64,000 nt of DNA from Altererythrobacter aquiaggeris (GCF_037154015.1 NZ_JBANRL010000001.1:2294001-2358000); one strand, 5' to 3'; shown: positions 44,663 to 54,661, numbered from the stretch's first letter. Notes: generated by a model from the sequence alone, not told the origin. Translations and numbers: made by a program.

Positions 44663-46258
44663 ATGAGCCTCGTCAAAAATGTCGGAACAATCGGCGGGTT
44701 GACTGCAGTCAGCCGGGTGTTTGGCTTCGTTCGCGATATGTTGCTCGCCCGCGCTCTGGGCGCTGGCGCGGCGGCCGACGCGTGGCAGATTGCCTTTATC
44801 CTGCCTAACACATTCAGGCGGCTGTTTGCCGAAGGCGCTTTTTCGGTCGCCTTTGTGCCGATGTATTCGCGCGCTTTGCACGAAGAAGGCGGTGGCGAGG
44901 CCGCAGCGCAAAAATTTGCCAATGATGTCATGGCCGTATTTGTCTGGGTGTTATTGGGCTTTTCTGCTGCCGCGATGCTGGCGATGCCAGGCCTGGTATG
45001 GCTTCTTGCGCGCGACTATCAGGATGTGCCGGGGAAATTCGAACTTGCAGTCAGCCTGTCACGCATAACTTTCCCCTATCTGGCGCTGGTCAGTCTGGTG
45101 GCGATGCTGTCGGGAGTGCTTAATGCGCGATCACGCTTCGCGCCCGGGGCATTCGCGCCGGTTTTGCTAAATGTTGTGCTGATAGCTTCAATCGGCACAG
45201 GATATTGGCTGCGCGGCGACACGATGAATGATGAAGTGCTGGCCTATGCGCTCGCTTTCGGCCTGGCTATCGCGGGTGCGGCGCAGGTTGCTTATATGGT
45301 CTGGGCTACGCGCAAGGCGGGGGTTCAGCTGAAATTGCGCCGCCCTGCGATCACGCCCCAGGTCAAGCGGCTCTCCGTCCTGATCTTGCCGGCTACCTTC
45401 GGTGCGGGCATTTACCAGATTAGCCAGTTCGTCGACACATTCTTCGCAACGACTTTGCCGCAAGGTTCACTTACCCTCCTCAAATTTGCTGACCGGCTTA
45501 ACCAGATGCCCCTCGGCATCATCGGCATTGCACTGGGAACGGCGATTTTGCCGATGCTGGCCCGCCATATCCAGTCGGGCGACGACCGCGAGGCCCAGCG
45601 GCTGCAGGCCAATGCTGTGGAGATGGCCCTGCTTCTCACGCTGCCCGCCGCGGCTGCACTGGCGGTGTGCGCCGGAGCATTCACGACAGCTTTCTTCGAA
45701 GCGGGGAAAATGACCGCCAGCGATACCGGCATCATGGCGAGCATCACCGTTGCACTGGTGATTGGTCTGCCCTCCTATGTGTTGGTCAAGGTATTCCAGC
45801 CCGCATTTTTCAGCCGCGAAGATACCAAAACGCCGGTCTGGATCGCGGCGGGCGCCCTGATCGTAAACATCGCGATTAATTTCTACGTCGTTCCGCGTTA
45901 CGGGATCGTCGGTCTTGCCGGCGCGACAGCCTTTACAGCCAGCCTTAACGTGTTGCTGCTCTACACGATCCTCCAGCGCCGCGGCTGGTTTCACTGGAGC
46001 TGGAAACTGACAGGCAAGATCGCCCGGCAAATCGTAGCGACCGCGGCCATGGCGGCTGCACTTTATTTGCTGATGCCGGTGCTGACACCCTATTTTGGCG
46101 GGACAGTGCTCGACCGGGTATGGTCGTTAAGCGCGCTTGTTTTGGCCGGGATGATCGTGTTTTTTGGCGTAGCCTTGCTGATCGGCGCTATCGACAAAGA
46201 CCTGCTCGCCCAGCTACGCCGCAAAAAAGCCGTCCAGCCGGCCGACCCTCAAGAGTAG
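44663..46258 (+). CDS. murJ: Lipid II flippase MurJ
   Basis: 531 residues with about 14 membrane helices. MurJ flips lipid II across the inner membrane for peptidoglycan synthesis. Conserved charged residues occur in SRVFGFVRDMLLARALG and FRRLFAEGAFSVAFVPMYSR, and in helix 7-8 FFATTLPQGSLTLLKFADRL and QMPLGIIGIALGTAILP. ATG 44663 lies 34 bases after secB and 15 bases before trpS. Confidence 0.96.
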   Translation: MSLVKNVGTIGGLTAVSRVFGFVRDMLLARALGAGAAADAWQIAFILPNTFRRLFAEGAFSVAFVPMYSRALHEEGGGEAAAQKFANDVMAVFVWVLLGFSAAAMLAMPGLVWLLARDYQDVPGKFELAVSLSRITFPYLALVSLVAMLSGVLNARSRFAPGAFAPVLLNVVLIASIGTGYWLRGDTMNDEVLAYALAFGLAIAGAAQVAYMVWATRKAGVQLKLRRPAITPQVKRLSVLILPATFGAGIYQISQFVDTFFATTLPQGSLTLLKFADRLNQMPLGIIGIALGTAILPMLARHIQSGDDREAQRLQANAVEMALLLTLPAAAALAVCAGAFTTAFFEAGKMTASDTGIMASITVALVIGLPSYVLVKVFQPAFFSREDTKTPVWIAAGALIVNIAINFYVVPRYGIVGLAGATAFTASLNVLLLYTILQRRGWFHWSWKLTGKIARQIVATAAMAAALYLLMPVLTPYFGGTVLDRVWSLSALVLAGMIVFFGVALLIGAIDKDLLAQLRRKKAVQPADPQE

Positions 46259-46273
46259 TAACGGACAAGTACA

Positions 46274-47290
46274 ATGCGTGTAGTTTCCGGCATCCAGCCG
46301 ACCGGCAATCTCCATCTCGGCAACTATCTGGGCGCGATCCGCAACTGGGTGCGTATGCAGGACGAGATTTCGGATCACGGCCAGTGCCTGTTTTTCCTTG
46401 CAGACCTGCACGCAATTTCGATGCCGCATGATCCGGCCGAACTGCGTTCGGGCACCCGCGACATGGCCGCTGCACTGGTGGCCTGCGGGATCGATCCCGA
46501 CCGCTCGATCCTGTTCAATCAGGCACAGGTTCCGGCCCATGCCGAATTACAATGGTTGCTGAGCGGGACCGCCCGGATGGGGTGGCTGAACAGGATGACC
46601 CAGTTCAAGGATAAATCGGGCAAGAACCGCGAAAGCGCCAGCATCGCGCTTTACGCCTACCCCATCCTGCAGGCAGCAGATGTCCTGCTGTATCAGGCGA
46701 CGCATGTGCCCGTTGGTGATGATCAGAAACAACATCTGGAACTGGCGCGCGACATTGCGCAGAAATTCAACAATGATTTTTGCCCTGATGACAAACCGGT
46801 ATTCACGCTGCCCGACCCGATCATGCCGCCCCATGCTGCGCGGATCATGTCCCTGCGCGACGGCGAGGCAAAGATGAGCAAATCCGATCCTTCCGATGCG
46901 AGCCGCATCAATCTGGTCGATGATGCCGATACGATCATGAAGAAAGTGAAAAAGGCCAAAACGGATTCCGACCCGTTGCCTGCGGCGTCAAAGGAATTGG
47001 AAGGTCGGCCCGAGGCGCGCAATCTGGTCACGATATATGCCGCGCTGGCGGGTAAGACAGCGGACGAGGTGCTGGCAGATTTCGTTGGCGAAGGCTTTGG
47101 CAAATTCAAGCCGGCACTGGGAGAATTGATGGTCGAAGTACTCAGTCCGATATCGGAGCGTTACAAGACCCTTCGCGGCGATGATGAAGCGCTCGATGCG
47201 ATCCTCGCCAAGGGAGCGTCCAGGGCGCGCGAGATTGCTGCACCCACGTTGGCCGCGTCATATGGCGCGCTGGGCCTGTTGCGCGGTTAA
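46274..47290 (+). CDS. trpS: Tryptophanyl-tRNA synthetase
   Basis: 338 residues of class I aminoacyl-tRNA synthetase. The HIGH-type motif is in PTGNLHLGNYLGA, and the KMSKS loop reads KMSKSDPSD, with the family's GEAK just before. The enzyme charges tRNA-Trp. It follows murJ by 15 bases, so it should be co-transcribed with secB and murJ. No attenuator-like leader is seen. Confidence 0.97.
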   Translation: MRVVSGIQPTGNLHLGNYLGAIRNWVRMQDEISDHGQCLFFLADLHAISMPHDPAELRSGTRDMAAALVACGIDPDRSILFNQAQVPAHAELQWLLSGTARMGWLNRMTQFKDKSGKNRESASIALYAYPILQAADVLLYQATHVPVGDDQKQHLELARDIAQKFNNDFCPDDKPVFTLPDPIMPPHAARIMSLRDGEAKMSKSDPSDASRINLVDDADTIMKKVKKAKTDSDPLPAASKELEGRPEARNLVTIYAALAGKTADEVLADFVGEGFGKFKPALGELMVEVLSPISERYKTLRGDDEALDAILAKGASRAREIAAPTLAASYGALGLLRG

Positions 47291-47438
47291 GATCCTATTA
47301 TGGTTGACGTTTGTCAGTCGCTATATTCAACGTAGGTTCAGTCATGTTAGGATAGACCCCGCACATCCAGATGAATGCGCGAAGCCCTGAGTCCTTGTTT
47401 CAGAGCCGCTGTTTGTTCTGTTTTCAAAGGGGTTTATG

Positions 47439-48122
47439 ATGACCGGATTTTCGACCAGGTGGGGCCGCACCGCAAAACTGGCCACCGCGCCACTGTTGCT
47501 GGCTGGGCTTGCTGCCTGCGCCACGCCGTTCAACGCAGATGTTTCCCGCTTCCAGACACAGCTTCCTGCTCCGCAGGGCCAGACCTTCGCTGTAATCGCG
47601 GATGATCCCGCGCTTGCCGGCGGGCTGGAATTTTCGCGCTATGCCGACTTTGTCGAAGCCGAGATGCTTCAGCTCGGCTATACCGAAAGTTCGCCTGAAA
47701 ATGCCACGTTGCTGGTCCGCTTCGATTATGGAGTGGACAAGGGGCGCGAGCGTATCCGCCGGACCGGATTTGGCTATGCCGACCCGTTCTATCGGCCATG
47801 GTTCGGCTACAACCGCTATCGCAGCAGGTTTTATCATCCCGGATTTTCGCGGTGGGGATATGGCTGGCATGATCCGTTTTTCGATGACGGCCTGACCAGC
47901 CAGACCGTTTACACCAGCGGGATCGACCTGAAGATCGACCGTGCGGCCGACGGCGAACGGATCTTCGAGGGTAAAGCCCAGGCGGCATCGACCAGCAACC
48001 GTTTGCAATATCTGGTGCCCAACCTGGTCGAAGCCATGTTCACTGACTTCCCCGGCCAGTCGGGCGAAACAGTCCGCATCTCGATTGCGCCGGAGGATAA
48101 AAAGGTCCGCCGGATCGATTGA
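47439..48122 (+). CDS. DUF4136-type lipoprotein
   Basis: 227 residues. The signal ends in a lipobox LAAC. The domain matches DUF4136 in its layout: QTFAVIADDP, FSRYADFVEAEMLQLGY and ATLLVRFDYGVDKG, then an aromatic, Arg-rich middle (YRPWFGYNRYRSRFYHPG) and YTSGIDLKIDRAADGERIFEGKAQA. Outer-membrane location is likely; function is unknown. AAAGGGG is followed by two ATGs; the second (47439) has the better six-base spacing. A strong terminator follows at 48146. Confidence 0.87.
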   Translation: MTGFSTRWGRTAKLATAPLLLAGLAACATPFNADVSRFQTQLPAPQGQTFAVIADDPALAGGLEFSRYADFVEAEMLQLGYTESSPENATLLVRFDYGVDKGRERIRRTGFGYADPFYRPWFGYNRYRSRFYHPGFSRWGYGWHDPFFDDGLTSQTVYTSGIDLKIDRAADGERIFEGKAQAASTSNRLQYLVPNLVEAMFTDFPGQSGETVRISIAPEDKKVRRID

Positions 48123-48145
48123 GCGGTTAAAGCGACGTGATTACA

Positions 48146-48178
48146 GGGCGGTTCCGGAAACGGAGCCGCCCTTTTTTT
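48146..48178. terminator. Rho-independent terminator
   Basis: GGGCGGTTCCG pairs with CGGAGCCGCCC around GAAA, followed by seven Ts at 48172-48178. It ends the DUF4136 gene; on the opposite strand it would stop the dut transcript less well for lack of a T run. Confidence 0.9.
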
Positions 48179-48179
48179 A

Positions 48180-48641
48180 TCAAACCAGCTTTGCCGAACC
48201 GCCGGTAGAGCCAAATCCGCCTTCACCGCGATCTGTATCATCCAATTGGGCCACTTCTTCCCATCTGGCACGTGTAACCGGTGCCAGCATCAACTGGGCG
48301 ACACGGTCGCCGCGCTGGATTGCAAAGGTGTCTTCACCGTGGTTTATCAGGATGATCTTCAATTCACCGCGATAGTCGCTGTCGATTGTGCCTGGCGTAT
48401 TGGGAACCGTAATTCCGTGTTTAAGGGCAAGACCCGAACGGGGGCGCACCTGAATTTCATAGCCCGCGGGGATTGCCACCGACAGGCCTGTCGATACTGC
48501 GTGCCGGCTTCCCGGCCGTATATTGATGGTCTCTGCTGCAACCACATCCATTCCTGCGGCGCCCCGCGTTGCATAAGCGGGCAATCCCAGCCCGGCACCA
48601 TGGGGCAATCTTTTCAGTTTCACGATTACATCATCAGTCAT
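48180..48641 (-). CDS. dut: dUTP diphosphatase
   Basis: 153 residues of the trimeric dUTPase family, which removes dUTP and supplies dUMP. The five motifs are visible: [43 protein letters not shown] and the C-terminal [10 protein letters not shown] that closes over the active site. Its start overlaps the coaBC stop by 8 bases, an order common near dnaA in alphaproteobacteria. Confidence 0.97.
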   Translation of the reverse strand: MTDDVIVKLKRLPHGAGLGLPAYATRGAAGMDVVAAETINIRPGSRHAVSTGLSVAIPAGYEIQVRPRSGLALKHGITVPNTPGTIDSDYRGELKIILINHGEDTFAIQRGDRVAQLMLAPVTRARWEEVAQLDDTDRGEGGFGSTGGSAKLV

Positions 48642-50337
48642 CGTCGCTCTCCGCTGGTTTGTTGAGCGCTTCGGCGATGCGTTCGATCAAAGCACGGGCC
48701 ACAGCAGGTTTGGGCATTTCTTCCAGGCTTTCGACCGTATCAGCTGTCACGATATGAATCAGATTGTCCTGCCCGCCCATCACGCTGTTTCCGACACCGC
48801 CAGACACATCATTTGCGATGATCCAGTCAACACCCTTGCGCTTGCGTTTAAGTTTGGCATTGCCGACCACATCGTCAGTCTCGGCTGCGAACCCGATCAA
48901 CAGCGCGGGGCGTTTATCGGAAGCAGACAGGTTCGCAAGGATATCGGGGTTCTCGCGCAGGAGCAGCGCCGGCGGGGCAGACCCGCGCTTTTTCATCTTG
49001 CTTTCGGCATATTCCTTGGTGCGCCAGTCGGACACTGCTGCCACCATCACCGCCACATCGCAGGGCAGTGCCGCCTTGACCGCCTTGGCCATTTCTTCAG
49101 CCGATTCGACATCGACACGGTCCACGCCGGGCGGCGTGGCCAGTGTGACCGGACCCGATACCAGTGTCACACGCGCACCCGCTGCAGCAGCCGCAGCAGC
49201 TATGGAATAGCCCTGCCGGCCTGACGAACGGTTGGCGATATAGCGCACCGGATCGATCGGCTCATGCGTCGGTCCGGCAGTGACCAGAACATGCTTGCCA
49301 AACAGCGGCCTGTGCTCAGGATCGTCTTCGAAGTCCGGCTGCCCCTCCAGCGGGTCAAATTCGGGGAAGGCATCTTCCGGTTCGCCGGCAAGCGCTTCAG
49401 GTATCCCCGCTGTGCTGTTTGCGACCTCGTGATTGATTGCCTGCGGATCGGTGGGCGGCGCCGAGCGCGCGGCGCCTTTCTTGGCCATCATCGGCGCGCC
49501 TAAATCTGGGGTGGGCAAATCAGGGGTGGGCCAGTCCGGGTCGGGCCAGTCGGGATCGGCATCCGGTTCACCCGGCATTTCGGACAGTGCCTCGGGGTTC
49601 GCTGCACCGCCTTCGAAAGCCTCGTCATACTCGATCTCGTCGTCCTGGATTCTACGCGGCATACTGCGCGAAATGATCGAAGACAGCATTCCGCCAAGGC
49701 CGCCCCTGGGCTCGGGTATTTCCGGCGAATCGTCTTCCGGTTCCAACGCTTCGACAAACTCTTCAATGTCGGCCTCGCCAGCCTCGCCAGGATCGAGAGT
49801 GAGGAAATCGGCAATCTCGAGCCAGATTGCCTCTGGCTCGGGCAGGCGGCCTGGGCCAAACTCACCACAGGCCATCGCTCCCTCGTCGGGATCGATTACC
49901 GTGACGCCGGCCTGGCGCAGCCACCCGACATTGCGCTGCGTAGCTTCGTGCTGCCACATCCGCACATTCATGGCGGGCACGGCCATCACCGGCTTATCGG
50001 TCGCCAGAATGAGCGTGGTGGCCAGATCATCGGCAATCCCCGACGCCATTTTGGCCAGCAGGTCTGCCGTGGCGGGGCAGACGACAACCAGATCAGCCTC
50101 CCGGCTCAGCTGGATATGCCCCATCTCCGCTTCGTTCTTCAGGTCCCACAACGTGGTATGAACCGGATTTTCGGAAAGCGCGGCCAGCGTCATCGGCGTG
50201 ACGAACTGGGCGCCGCCATTGGTCAAAACACAGCTTACTTCGGAACCGCTGCGTTTTATCAGCCGGATCAACTCGCATGATTTGTAGGCCGCGATACCGC
50301 CGCCGATCACCAAAAGAATACGTGCAGGTCGGCTCAT
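48634..50337 (-). CDS. coaBC: Bifunctional phosphopantothenoylcysteine decarboxylase/phosphopantothenate-cysteine ligase, with large insert
   Basis: 567 residues against about 400 in typical CoaBC. CoaC (about 1-178) has the catalytic H74 in MGHI, N124 in PAMN and C157 in [13 protein letters not shown]. CoaB (about 347-560) has [26 protein letters not shown] and [20 protein letters not shown]. Together they turn phosphopantothenate and cysteine into 4'-phosphopantetheine for coenzyme A. Between them lie about 165 extra residues (about 180-345), acidic and proline-rich, with [20 protein letters not shown]-type repeats. The 3' end overlaps dut by 8 bases. Confidence 0.93.
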   Translation of the reverse strand: MSRPARILLVIGGGIAAYKSCELIRLIKRSGSEVSCVLTNGGAQFVTPMTLAALSENPVHTTLWDLKNEAEMGHIQLSREADLVVVCPATADLLAKMASGIADDLATTLILATDKPVMAVPAMNVRMWQHEATQRNVGWLRQAGVTVIDPDEGAMACGEFGPGRLPEPEAIWLEIADFLTLDPGEAGEADIEEFVEALEPEDDSPEIPEPRGGLGGMLSSIISRSMPRRIQDDEIEYDEAFEGGAANPEALSEMPGEPDADPDWPDPDWPTPDLPTPDLGAPMMAKKGAARSAPPTDPQAINHEVANSTAGIPEALAGEPEDAFPEFDPLEGQPDFEDDPEHRPLFGKHVLVTAGPTHEPIDPVRYIANRSSGRQGYSIAAAAAAAGARVTLVSGPVTLATPPGVDRVDVESAEEMAKAVKAALPCDVAVMVAAVSDWRTKEYAESKMKKRGSAPPALLLRENPDILANLSASDKRPALLIGFAAETDDVVGNAKLKRKRKGVDWIIANDVSGGVGNSVMGGQDNLIHIVTADTVESLEEMPKPAVARALIERIAEALNKPAESDDD

Positions 50338-50557
50338 CCAGCGACCCTCGTAACCGCGGGGTGGCGGGCCGCTGTTGCAGCCTTGGCACGATTATTACTG
50401 AACACGGCGGCTCCTCCCCTGCGCGCAAACACGAAAATGCGCCTTTTGCACAGGCAGCCCTAGCGTTTGCAGCCCCGCCTTGCCAACAAGATGGTTAAGG
50501 TTTGCCTGACGCCAAAGATTAAGACAATCGGGCGCGGGGTTAATAAGGGATAGAATT

Positions 50558-50962
50558 ATGCGTCTCATCTTGACCGGAATCATCTTTTTGGGCGGTATGC
50601 TGTTCACTTATATGGGGTTCGACTTCCTGATCCGTCCCGATGGTGCCGGAGCAGGTCTGGGAATCGGTGCACTAACCACAACGGGAATTGCCGCAATTCG
50701 CGGCGATATGACCGCGTTCTTCCTGATTACAGGCCTGTCGATGCTGTACGGGTCCTGGAAGCGAAACGGCGACATCTTGTTAATCCCCGCATTCATGCTC
50801 GGCTGTGCGCTGTTCGGCAGAACGATCACTTTTTTCGTCAATGGCGGCGAGGAAGGATTTTTCATACCGATGATGGTCGAGGCTTTGTTCTGCATCGCCG
50901 CGTTAATCGGTAGCCGGCTTCTGCCCCACCCCGTCACCGATACCGGGACCGGGAGCGACTAA
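50558..50962 (+). CDS. DUF4345 family membrane protein
   Basis: 134 residues with about four membrane helices (for example LILTGIIFLGGMLFTYMGF and PMMVEALFCIAALIGSRLL). The layout matches the DUF4345 family: short N-terminal helix, GIGALTTTGIAAIRGDMTAFFL with a conserved RGD, and SMLYGSW. Function is unknown. AAGGGA stands before the ATG. It is convergent with ubiB, overlapping by four bases, and isolated in orientation between coaBC and ubiB. Confidence 0.82.
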   Translation: MRLILTGIIFLGGMLFTYMGFDFLIRPDGAGAGLGIGALTTTGIAAIRGDMTAFFLITGLSMLYGSWKRNGDILLIPAFMLGCALFGRTITFFVNGGEEGFFIPMMVEALFCIAALIGSRLLPHPVTDTGTGSD

Positions 50963-52515
50963 CCTGCCCAGCCCATAGCCAGCGCGCCGGCCACTATGCC
51001 GCCGCCGACAATCGCGGAAAACAGATAACCGGGCCAGCGCCGATCTTTCTGGATGCGGCGTTCCCACATTAACGCCACATCGGGCAGCGGCGGCGGTTCC
51101 GGCGCGCCGCCCTTTGGCGGATATTGATCTTCCAGCCGGCGAACCAGCGCCGGGATACGCAGCAGCGTGTCGGTATCTTCCTTTATCCGGTCGGCAATCG
51201 CGGCCTCCGGCCCCAATTCATCGCGGATCCAGTTGCGGACGTATGGCGCGGATACGTCCCACATGTTGATATCAGGATCCAGCGCAGTCGCGATGCCTTC
51301 GACCATCACCATGGTTTTTTGCAGCAGCAACAGATGCGGCTGCGTTTGCATGTCGAAATCGCGGGTAATAGCGAAAAGTCCGTCGAGCATTTGACCGACG
51401 CTGAGTTCTTTCACCGGCTTGCCGCGCATCGGTTCGCCAACCGCCCTGAGCGCGGTCGCGAATTCTTCGACCGAATGATAACTTGGCACATATTGCGCTT
51501 CGAAGTGGATTTCGGCGACGCGTTTGTAATTGCCCGTCGTCAAACCATAGAGGATTTCGGCAAGCCATTGCCGGGCGCGGCGGTCGATCCGGCCCATAAT
51601 CCCGAAGTCAATTGCCACAATGGTTCCGTCGGCGCGCACAAACAGGTTTCCCTGATGCATATCGGCGTGGAAATAACCCGCGCTGATCGCCTGCGTCAAA
51701 AACGCCAGTACCAATCGCCGCGCCAGCGCTGGCAGATCATGACCGGCGGCGCGCAAGGCATCGATTTCACTGATCTTTACGCCGTCGATCCAGTCGATTG
51801 TCATGACGGCGCCATTGGTGCGGTCCCAATCGACATCGGGCACCATATATCCTTCGAAGCCCTTCATCGCTTCGGCAAGTTCGCTTGCCGAGGCGGCTTC
51901 CCGCCGCAGATCAAGCTCGCGCGCAGTCCAGCGTTTGAAGTTGGCGATTGTAAGGCGAGGCCGCAAACGCTGCGCCTCGCCGCCCAGCGCCTCCAGATGG
52001 GCCGCCGACCATTCATAGGTGGCAATGTCTCGCTCGAACCGTTCGCGGATACCCGGACGGCGAACCTTGATCGCAACGTGGCGACCCTCGGTCGTTACCG
52101 CGCGGTGCACCTGGGCAATCGACGCCGACCCGACAGGTTCGGGATCGATCGAAGAATACAGCGTATCGATCGGGCGGGCAAAACTTGCCTCGATGGCGCG
52201 TTGGATATCGGCGAACGGGAGCGGCGGTAAATTATCCTGCAGCGACAGCAAATTGCGCGCCGCCACATCGCCCACCAGGTCTGGCCGGGTGGCAAGTGTC
52301 TGGCCCAGCTTGATCGCAGCGGGGCCGATATCGGTAAACGCGCCGGCATAATCGGGCTCACCCGCCTGGAATGTCCCGAAGCGCGCAATTTTGGCAAGCC
52401 GGCTGACTTGCGGCGGCGTATTGGGATCGCGTTCTATTCCGCGCAATGCCCCGTGACGCGCCAGTGTACGCCCCCATTTCAGTAGCCGCCAGATATGCGT
52501 CGATGGACGGGTCAC
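50959..52515 (-). CDS. ubiB: UbiB-family kinase-like protein of ubiquinone synthesis
   Basis: 518 residues of the ABC1/ADCK kinase-like family. The KxGQ motif is in AIKLGQTLATRPDLV; the ATP-binding lysine is in VAIKVRRPG; the catalytic-loop-like segment YFHADMHQGNLFVRADG and metal site AIDFGIMGR follow. Two C-terminal membrane helices anchor it. It supports ubiquinone synthesis; older annotation as a hydroxylase is not supported by family knowledge. GTG 52515 is used; it is encoded five bases after ubiE. Confidence 0.95.
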   Translation of the reverse strand: MTRPSTHIWRLLKWGRTLARHGALRGIERDPNTPPQVSRLAKIARFGTFQAGEPDYAGAFTDIGPAAIKLGQTLATRPDLVGDVAARNLLSLQDNLPPLPFADIQRAIEASFARPIDTLYSSIDPEPVGSASIAQVHRAVTTEGRHVAIKVRRPGIRERFERDIATYEWSAAHLEALGGEAQRLRPRLTIANFKRWTARELDLRREAASASELAEAMKGFEGYMVPDVDWDRTNGAVMTIDWIDGVKISEIDALRAAGHDLPALARRLVLAFLTQAISAGYFHADMHQGNLFVRADGTIVAIDFGIMGRIDRRARQWLAEILYGLTTGNYKRVAEIHFEAQYVPSYHSVEEFATALRAVGEPMRGKPVKELSVGQMLDGLFAITRDFDMQTQPHLLLLQKTMVMVEGIATALDPDINMWDVSAPYVRNWIRDELGPEAAIADRIKEDTDTLLRIPALVRRLEDQYPPKGGAPEPPPLPDVALMWERRIQKDRRWPGYLFSAIVGGGIVAGALAMGWAG

Positions 52516-52520
52516 TCGTT

Positions 52521-53252
52521 CTAAATCTTCCAGCCGGAGTGAATTGCAACGGCACCGCCTAATATCGGTTCCGCTTTGGTACGGGCAAAACCGGCGGCCC
52601 GTATCATCCGTTCAAATTCGGGCATGGGCGGAAAACGGCGGATCGATTCTGCGAGATAGCGATAGGACGCTTCGTCATCGGCGATGGCCTTGCCTATCTT
52701 TGGCATCAATCGGTGAGAGTATAGATCATATACCTGCTTGAACCCCGGCCAGTTTGTGGTCGAAAACTCCATACAATAAAACCGCCCGCCATGTTTTAGA
52801 ACGCGGTGCGCTTCGGCCAGAGCCTTGTCGATATGCGTAACATTCCGGATACCGAACACGATGGTATAGGCATCAAAAGTGCCGCCGGGATAGGATAACT
52901 CCTCCGCATTTTGCCGCGACCAGACCAGCGAATCGATTCCGCGCCCGATCGCCCGGGCAACGCCGACATCGAGCATTTCCTGGTTGATATCGGCCACCGT
53001 TACTTCGGCTCCGAATGGTTCCATGCGAAAGGCGATATCGCCTGTCCCGCCGGCCATATCGAGTATCGCCTCGCCCGGCCGGGGCTTTACGCGGCGCACG
53101 AAGCGGTCCTTCCACAAACGGTGCATCCCGCCTGACATGGCATCATTCATGATGTCGTATTTTTCAGCAACCTTGGAGAAAACCTCGCCTACCCGCGCGG
53201 TTTTCTCTTCTGTGGCGATATCTTCATATCCAAAGGACGTTTTCTCACTCAT
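52521..53252 (-). CDS. ubiE: Ubiquinone/menaquinone biosynthesis C-methyltransferase UbiE
   Basis: 243 residues. UbiE methylates 2-polyprenyl-6-methoxy-benzoquinol. Signatures: FSKVAEKYDIMNDAMSGGMHRLWKD at the N-terminus (read in parts), SAM-binding DMAGGTGDIAFR, and VFGIRNVTHIDKALAEAHRVLKHGGRF. It is followed by ubiB on the same strand, and divergent from mutM. Confidence 0.97.
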   Translation of the reverse strand: MSEKTSFGYEDIATEEKTARVGEVFSKVAEKYDIMNDAMSGGMHRLWKDRFVRRVKPRPGEAILDMAGGTGDIAFRMEPFGAEVTVADINQEMLDVGVARAIGRGIDSLVWSRQNAEELSYPGGTFDAYTIVFGIRNVTHIDKALAEAHRVLKHGGRFYCMEFSTTNWPGFKQVYDLYSHRLMPKIGKAIADDEASYRYLAESIRRFPPMPEFERMIRAAGFARTKAEPILGGAVAIHSGWKI

Positions 53253-53305
53253 GGGCGCGCTTTAGGGGTAATTGCTCCAGCGGCAAAGGGTGTTAGGAGT
53301 GCGCG

Positions 53306-54118
53306 ATGCCAGAGCTTCCCGAAGTCGAAACAACCGTGCGCGGTCTTGCCCGCTTTCTTCAGGGCGAACGATTGGCGCGCGTCACGCTGAACCGCGCGGA
53401 TTTGCGCCGCCCTTTCCCGCAAGATCTGGTGCAAGTGCTGACCGGCGCACGCGTAACCACGCTGGCCCGGCGGGCAAAATATGGATTGATCCACACTGAT
53501 CGCGCGCAGACGATGATATTCCATCTGGGGATGAGCGGGCGCTGGCGCATCGATCCCGATACTATCGATAAACATGACCATCTGGTGATCGAAACAGCCA
53601 ACCACAGGTTTGCGCTATGCGATCCGCGGCGCTTTGGGTCGGTCGATCTCGTGGCCGAAAATGCGCTCGACCTGTGGCCGCAATTTGCCGCGATGGGCCC
53701 CGAACCGCTCGAGGATGATTTCACGCCTGCACATCTTTACGCTGCCTTTGCTGGCCGCAGGCAAGCCATCAAGCTGATGTTGCTTGATCAGCGAATCGTC
53801 GTCGGCCTTGGCAATATATATGTCTGCGAAGCTCTCTACCGCGCCCGGATAAATCCCCGCCGCGCGGCGGGCCGGGTTTCGCATGCGGCCCTTCAACGGC
53901 TGGTTCCGGCAATCAGGGAAGTGCTCAATGCCTCGATCGAGGATGGTGGTTCGTCGCTGCGCGACTATGCCCGGCCTGATGGCGAGCTGGGATATTTTGC
54001 CACCCGGTTTGACGTCTATGGGCGCGAAGGCGAAGCGTGCAAACGCGGTGACGGAACTGTGCGGCGGATCGCTCAGGGCGGGCGCAGCACATGGTATTGC
54101 GCCAGCTGCCAGCGGTAA
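53306..54118 (+). CDS. mutM: Formamidopyrimidine-DNA glycosylase (Fpg)
   Basis: 270 residues. MutM removes 8-oxoguanine and cuts the abasic site. The catalytic N-terminal proline lies in MPELPEVETTVRG (P2 and E3), and the helix-two-turn-helix segment is near GLGNIYVCEALYRA. The C-terminal zinc finger reads GEACKRGDGTVRR...RSTWYCASCQR, so only three of the four expected cysteines are present. The ATG is near GTTAGGAG upstream. It is divergent from ubiE and upstream of rpsT. Confidence 0.95.
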   Translation: MPELPEVETTVRGLARFLQGERLARVTLNRADLRRPFPQDLVQVLTGARVTTLARRAKYGLIHTDRAQTMIFHLGMSGRWRIDPDTIDKHDHLVIETANHRFALCDPRRFGSVDLVAENALDLWPQFAAMGPEPLEDDFTPAHLYAAFAGRRQAIKLMLLDQRIVVGLGNIYVCEALYRARINPRRAAGRVSHAALQRLVPAIREVLNASIEDGGSSLRDYARPDGELGYFATRFDVYGREGEACKRGDGTVRRIAQGGRSTWYCASCQR

Positions 54119-54175
54119 TACGTCTGCAGCCTATGGTAATTTCCGGTGGCGGCGCTTATTTGACCAACACAATTC

Positions 54176-54203
54176 TTGACGATTCGCCCGGCGCTGGTTA
54201 AGG
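54176..54203 (+). promoter_or_regulatory. Candidate sigma-70 promoter of rpsT
   Basis: TTGACG at 54176-54181 is followed after 16 bases by TTAAGG at 54198-54203. The -35 element is close to consensus but the -10 element is weak. It lies about 90 bases before the rpsT ATG. Offered as a candidate only. Confidence 0.3.
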
Positions 54204-54292
54204 CGCGCGCTTTCCGGCGGCTCGTCTGTCGTTTTCACAAGTTTCAAAAAGAATTCCGGCCGCGATTGTGGCGGCCCGAAGTAAGGACAAAC

Positions 54293-54553
54293 ATGGCCAA
54301 TACGCCGCAAGCCAAAAAACGTATCCGTCGCAACGATCGCCGCGCCGAAGTCAACGGTGCCCGCGTCAGCCGCATCCGCGGCTTCGTGAAGAAGGTCGAA
54401 GCCGCCATCGAAGGCGGTGACAAGAAAGTCGCGCAAGCTGCACTTAAAGACGCCCAGCCTGAACTGGCCCGCGGTGTTGCACGCGGCGTGATGCACAAGA
54501 ACACGGTTGCGCGCAAAATGTCGCGACTGTCGAAGCGAGTGGCAGCGCTCTGA
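54293..54553 (+). CDS. rpsT: 30S ribosomal protein S20
   Basis: 86 residues, highly basic, of the bS20 family. It starts [17 protein letters not shown] and shows the typical [16 protein letters not shown] helix. TAAGGA lies six bases before ATG 54293. S20 binds 16S rRNA. Placement before dnaA is a conserved alphaproteobacterial order. A rho-independent terminator follows. Confidence 0.97.
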   Translation: MANTPQAKKRIRRNDRRAEVNGARVSRIRGFVKKVEAAIEGGDKKVAQAALKDAQPELARGVARGVMHKNTVARKMSRLSKRVAAL

Positions 54554-54604
54554 TTCGCATCTGACAGACCGTTCACCGGCCAATCGGTGGAACGAAAATC
54601 GAAC

Positions 54605-54633
54605 AGGCCGGCGTTAACCACGCCGGCCTTTTT
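54605..54633 (+). terminator. Rho-independent terminator after rpsT
   Basis: AGGCCGGCG pairs with CGCCGGCCT around TTAACCA, followed by TTTTT ending at 54633. It separates rpsT from dnaA. Confidence 0.9.
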
Positions 54634-54661
54634 CGTATCTGCCGATGGTGCATTGCAGCGC

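Noticed and set aside
51124-52230. Plus-strand 368-codon frame across ubiB
   Set aside because: Antisense shadow; ubiB has intact kinase-like motifs on the minus strand.
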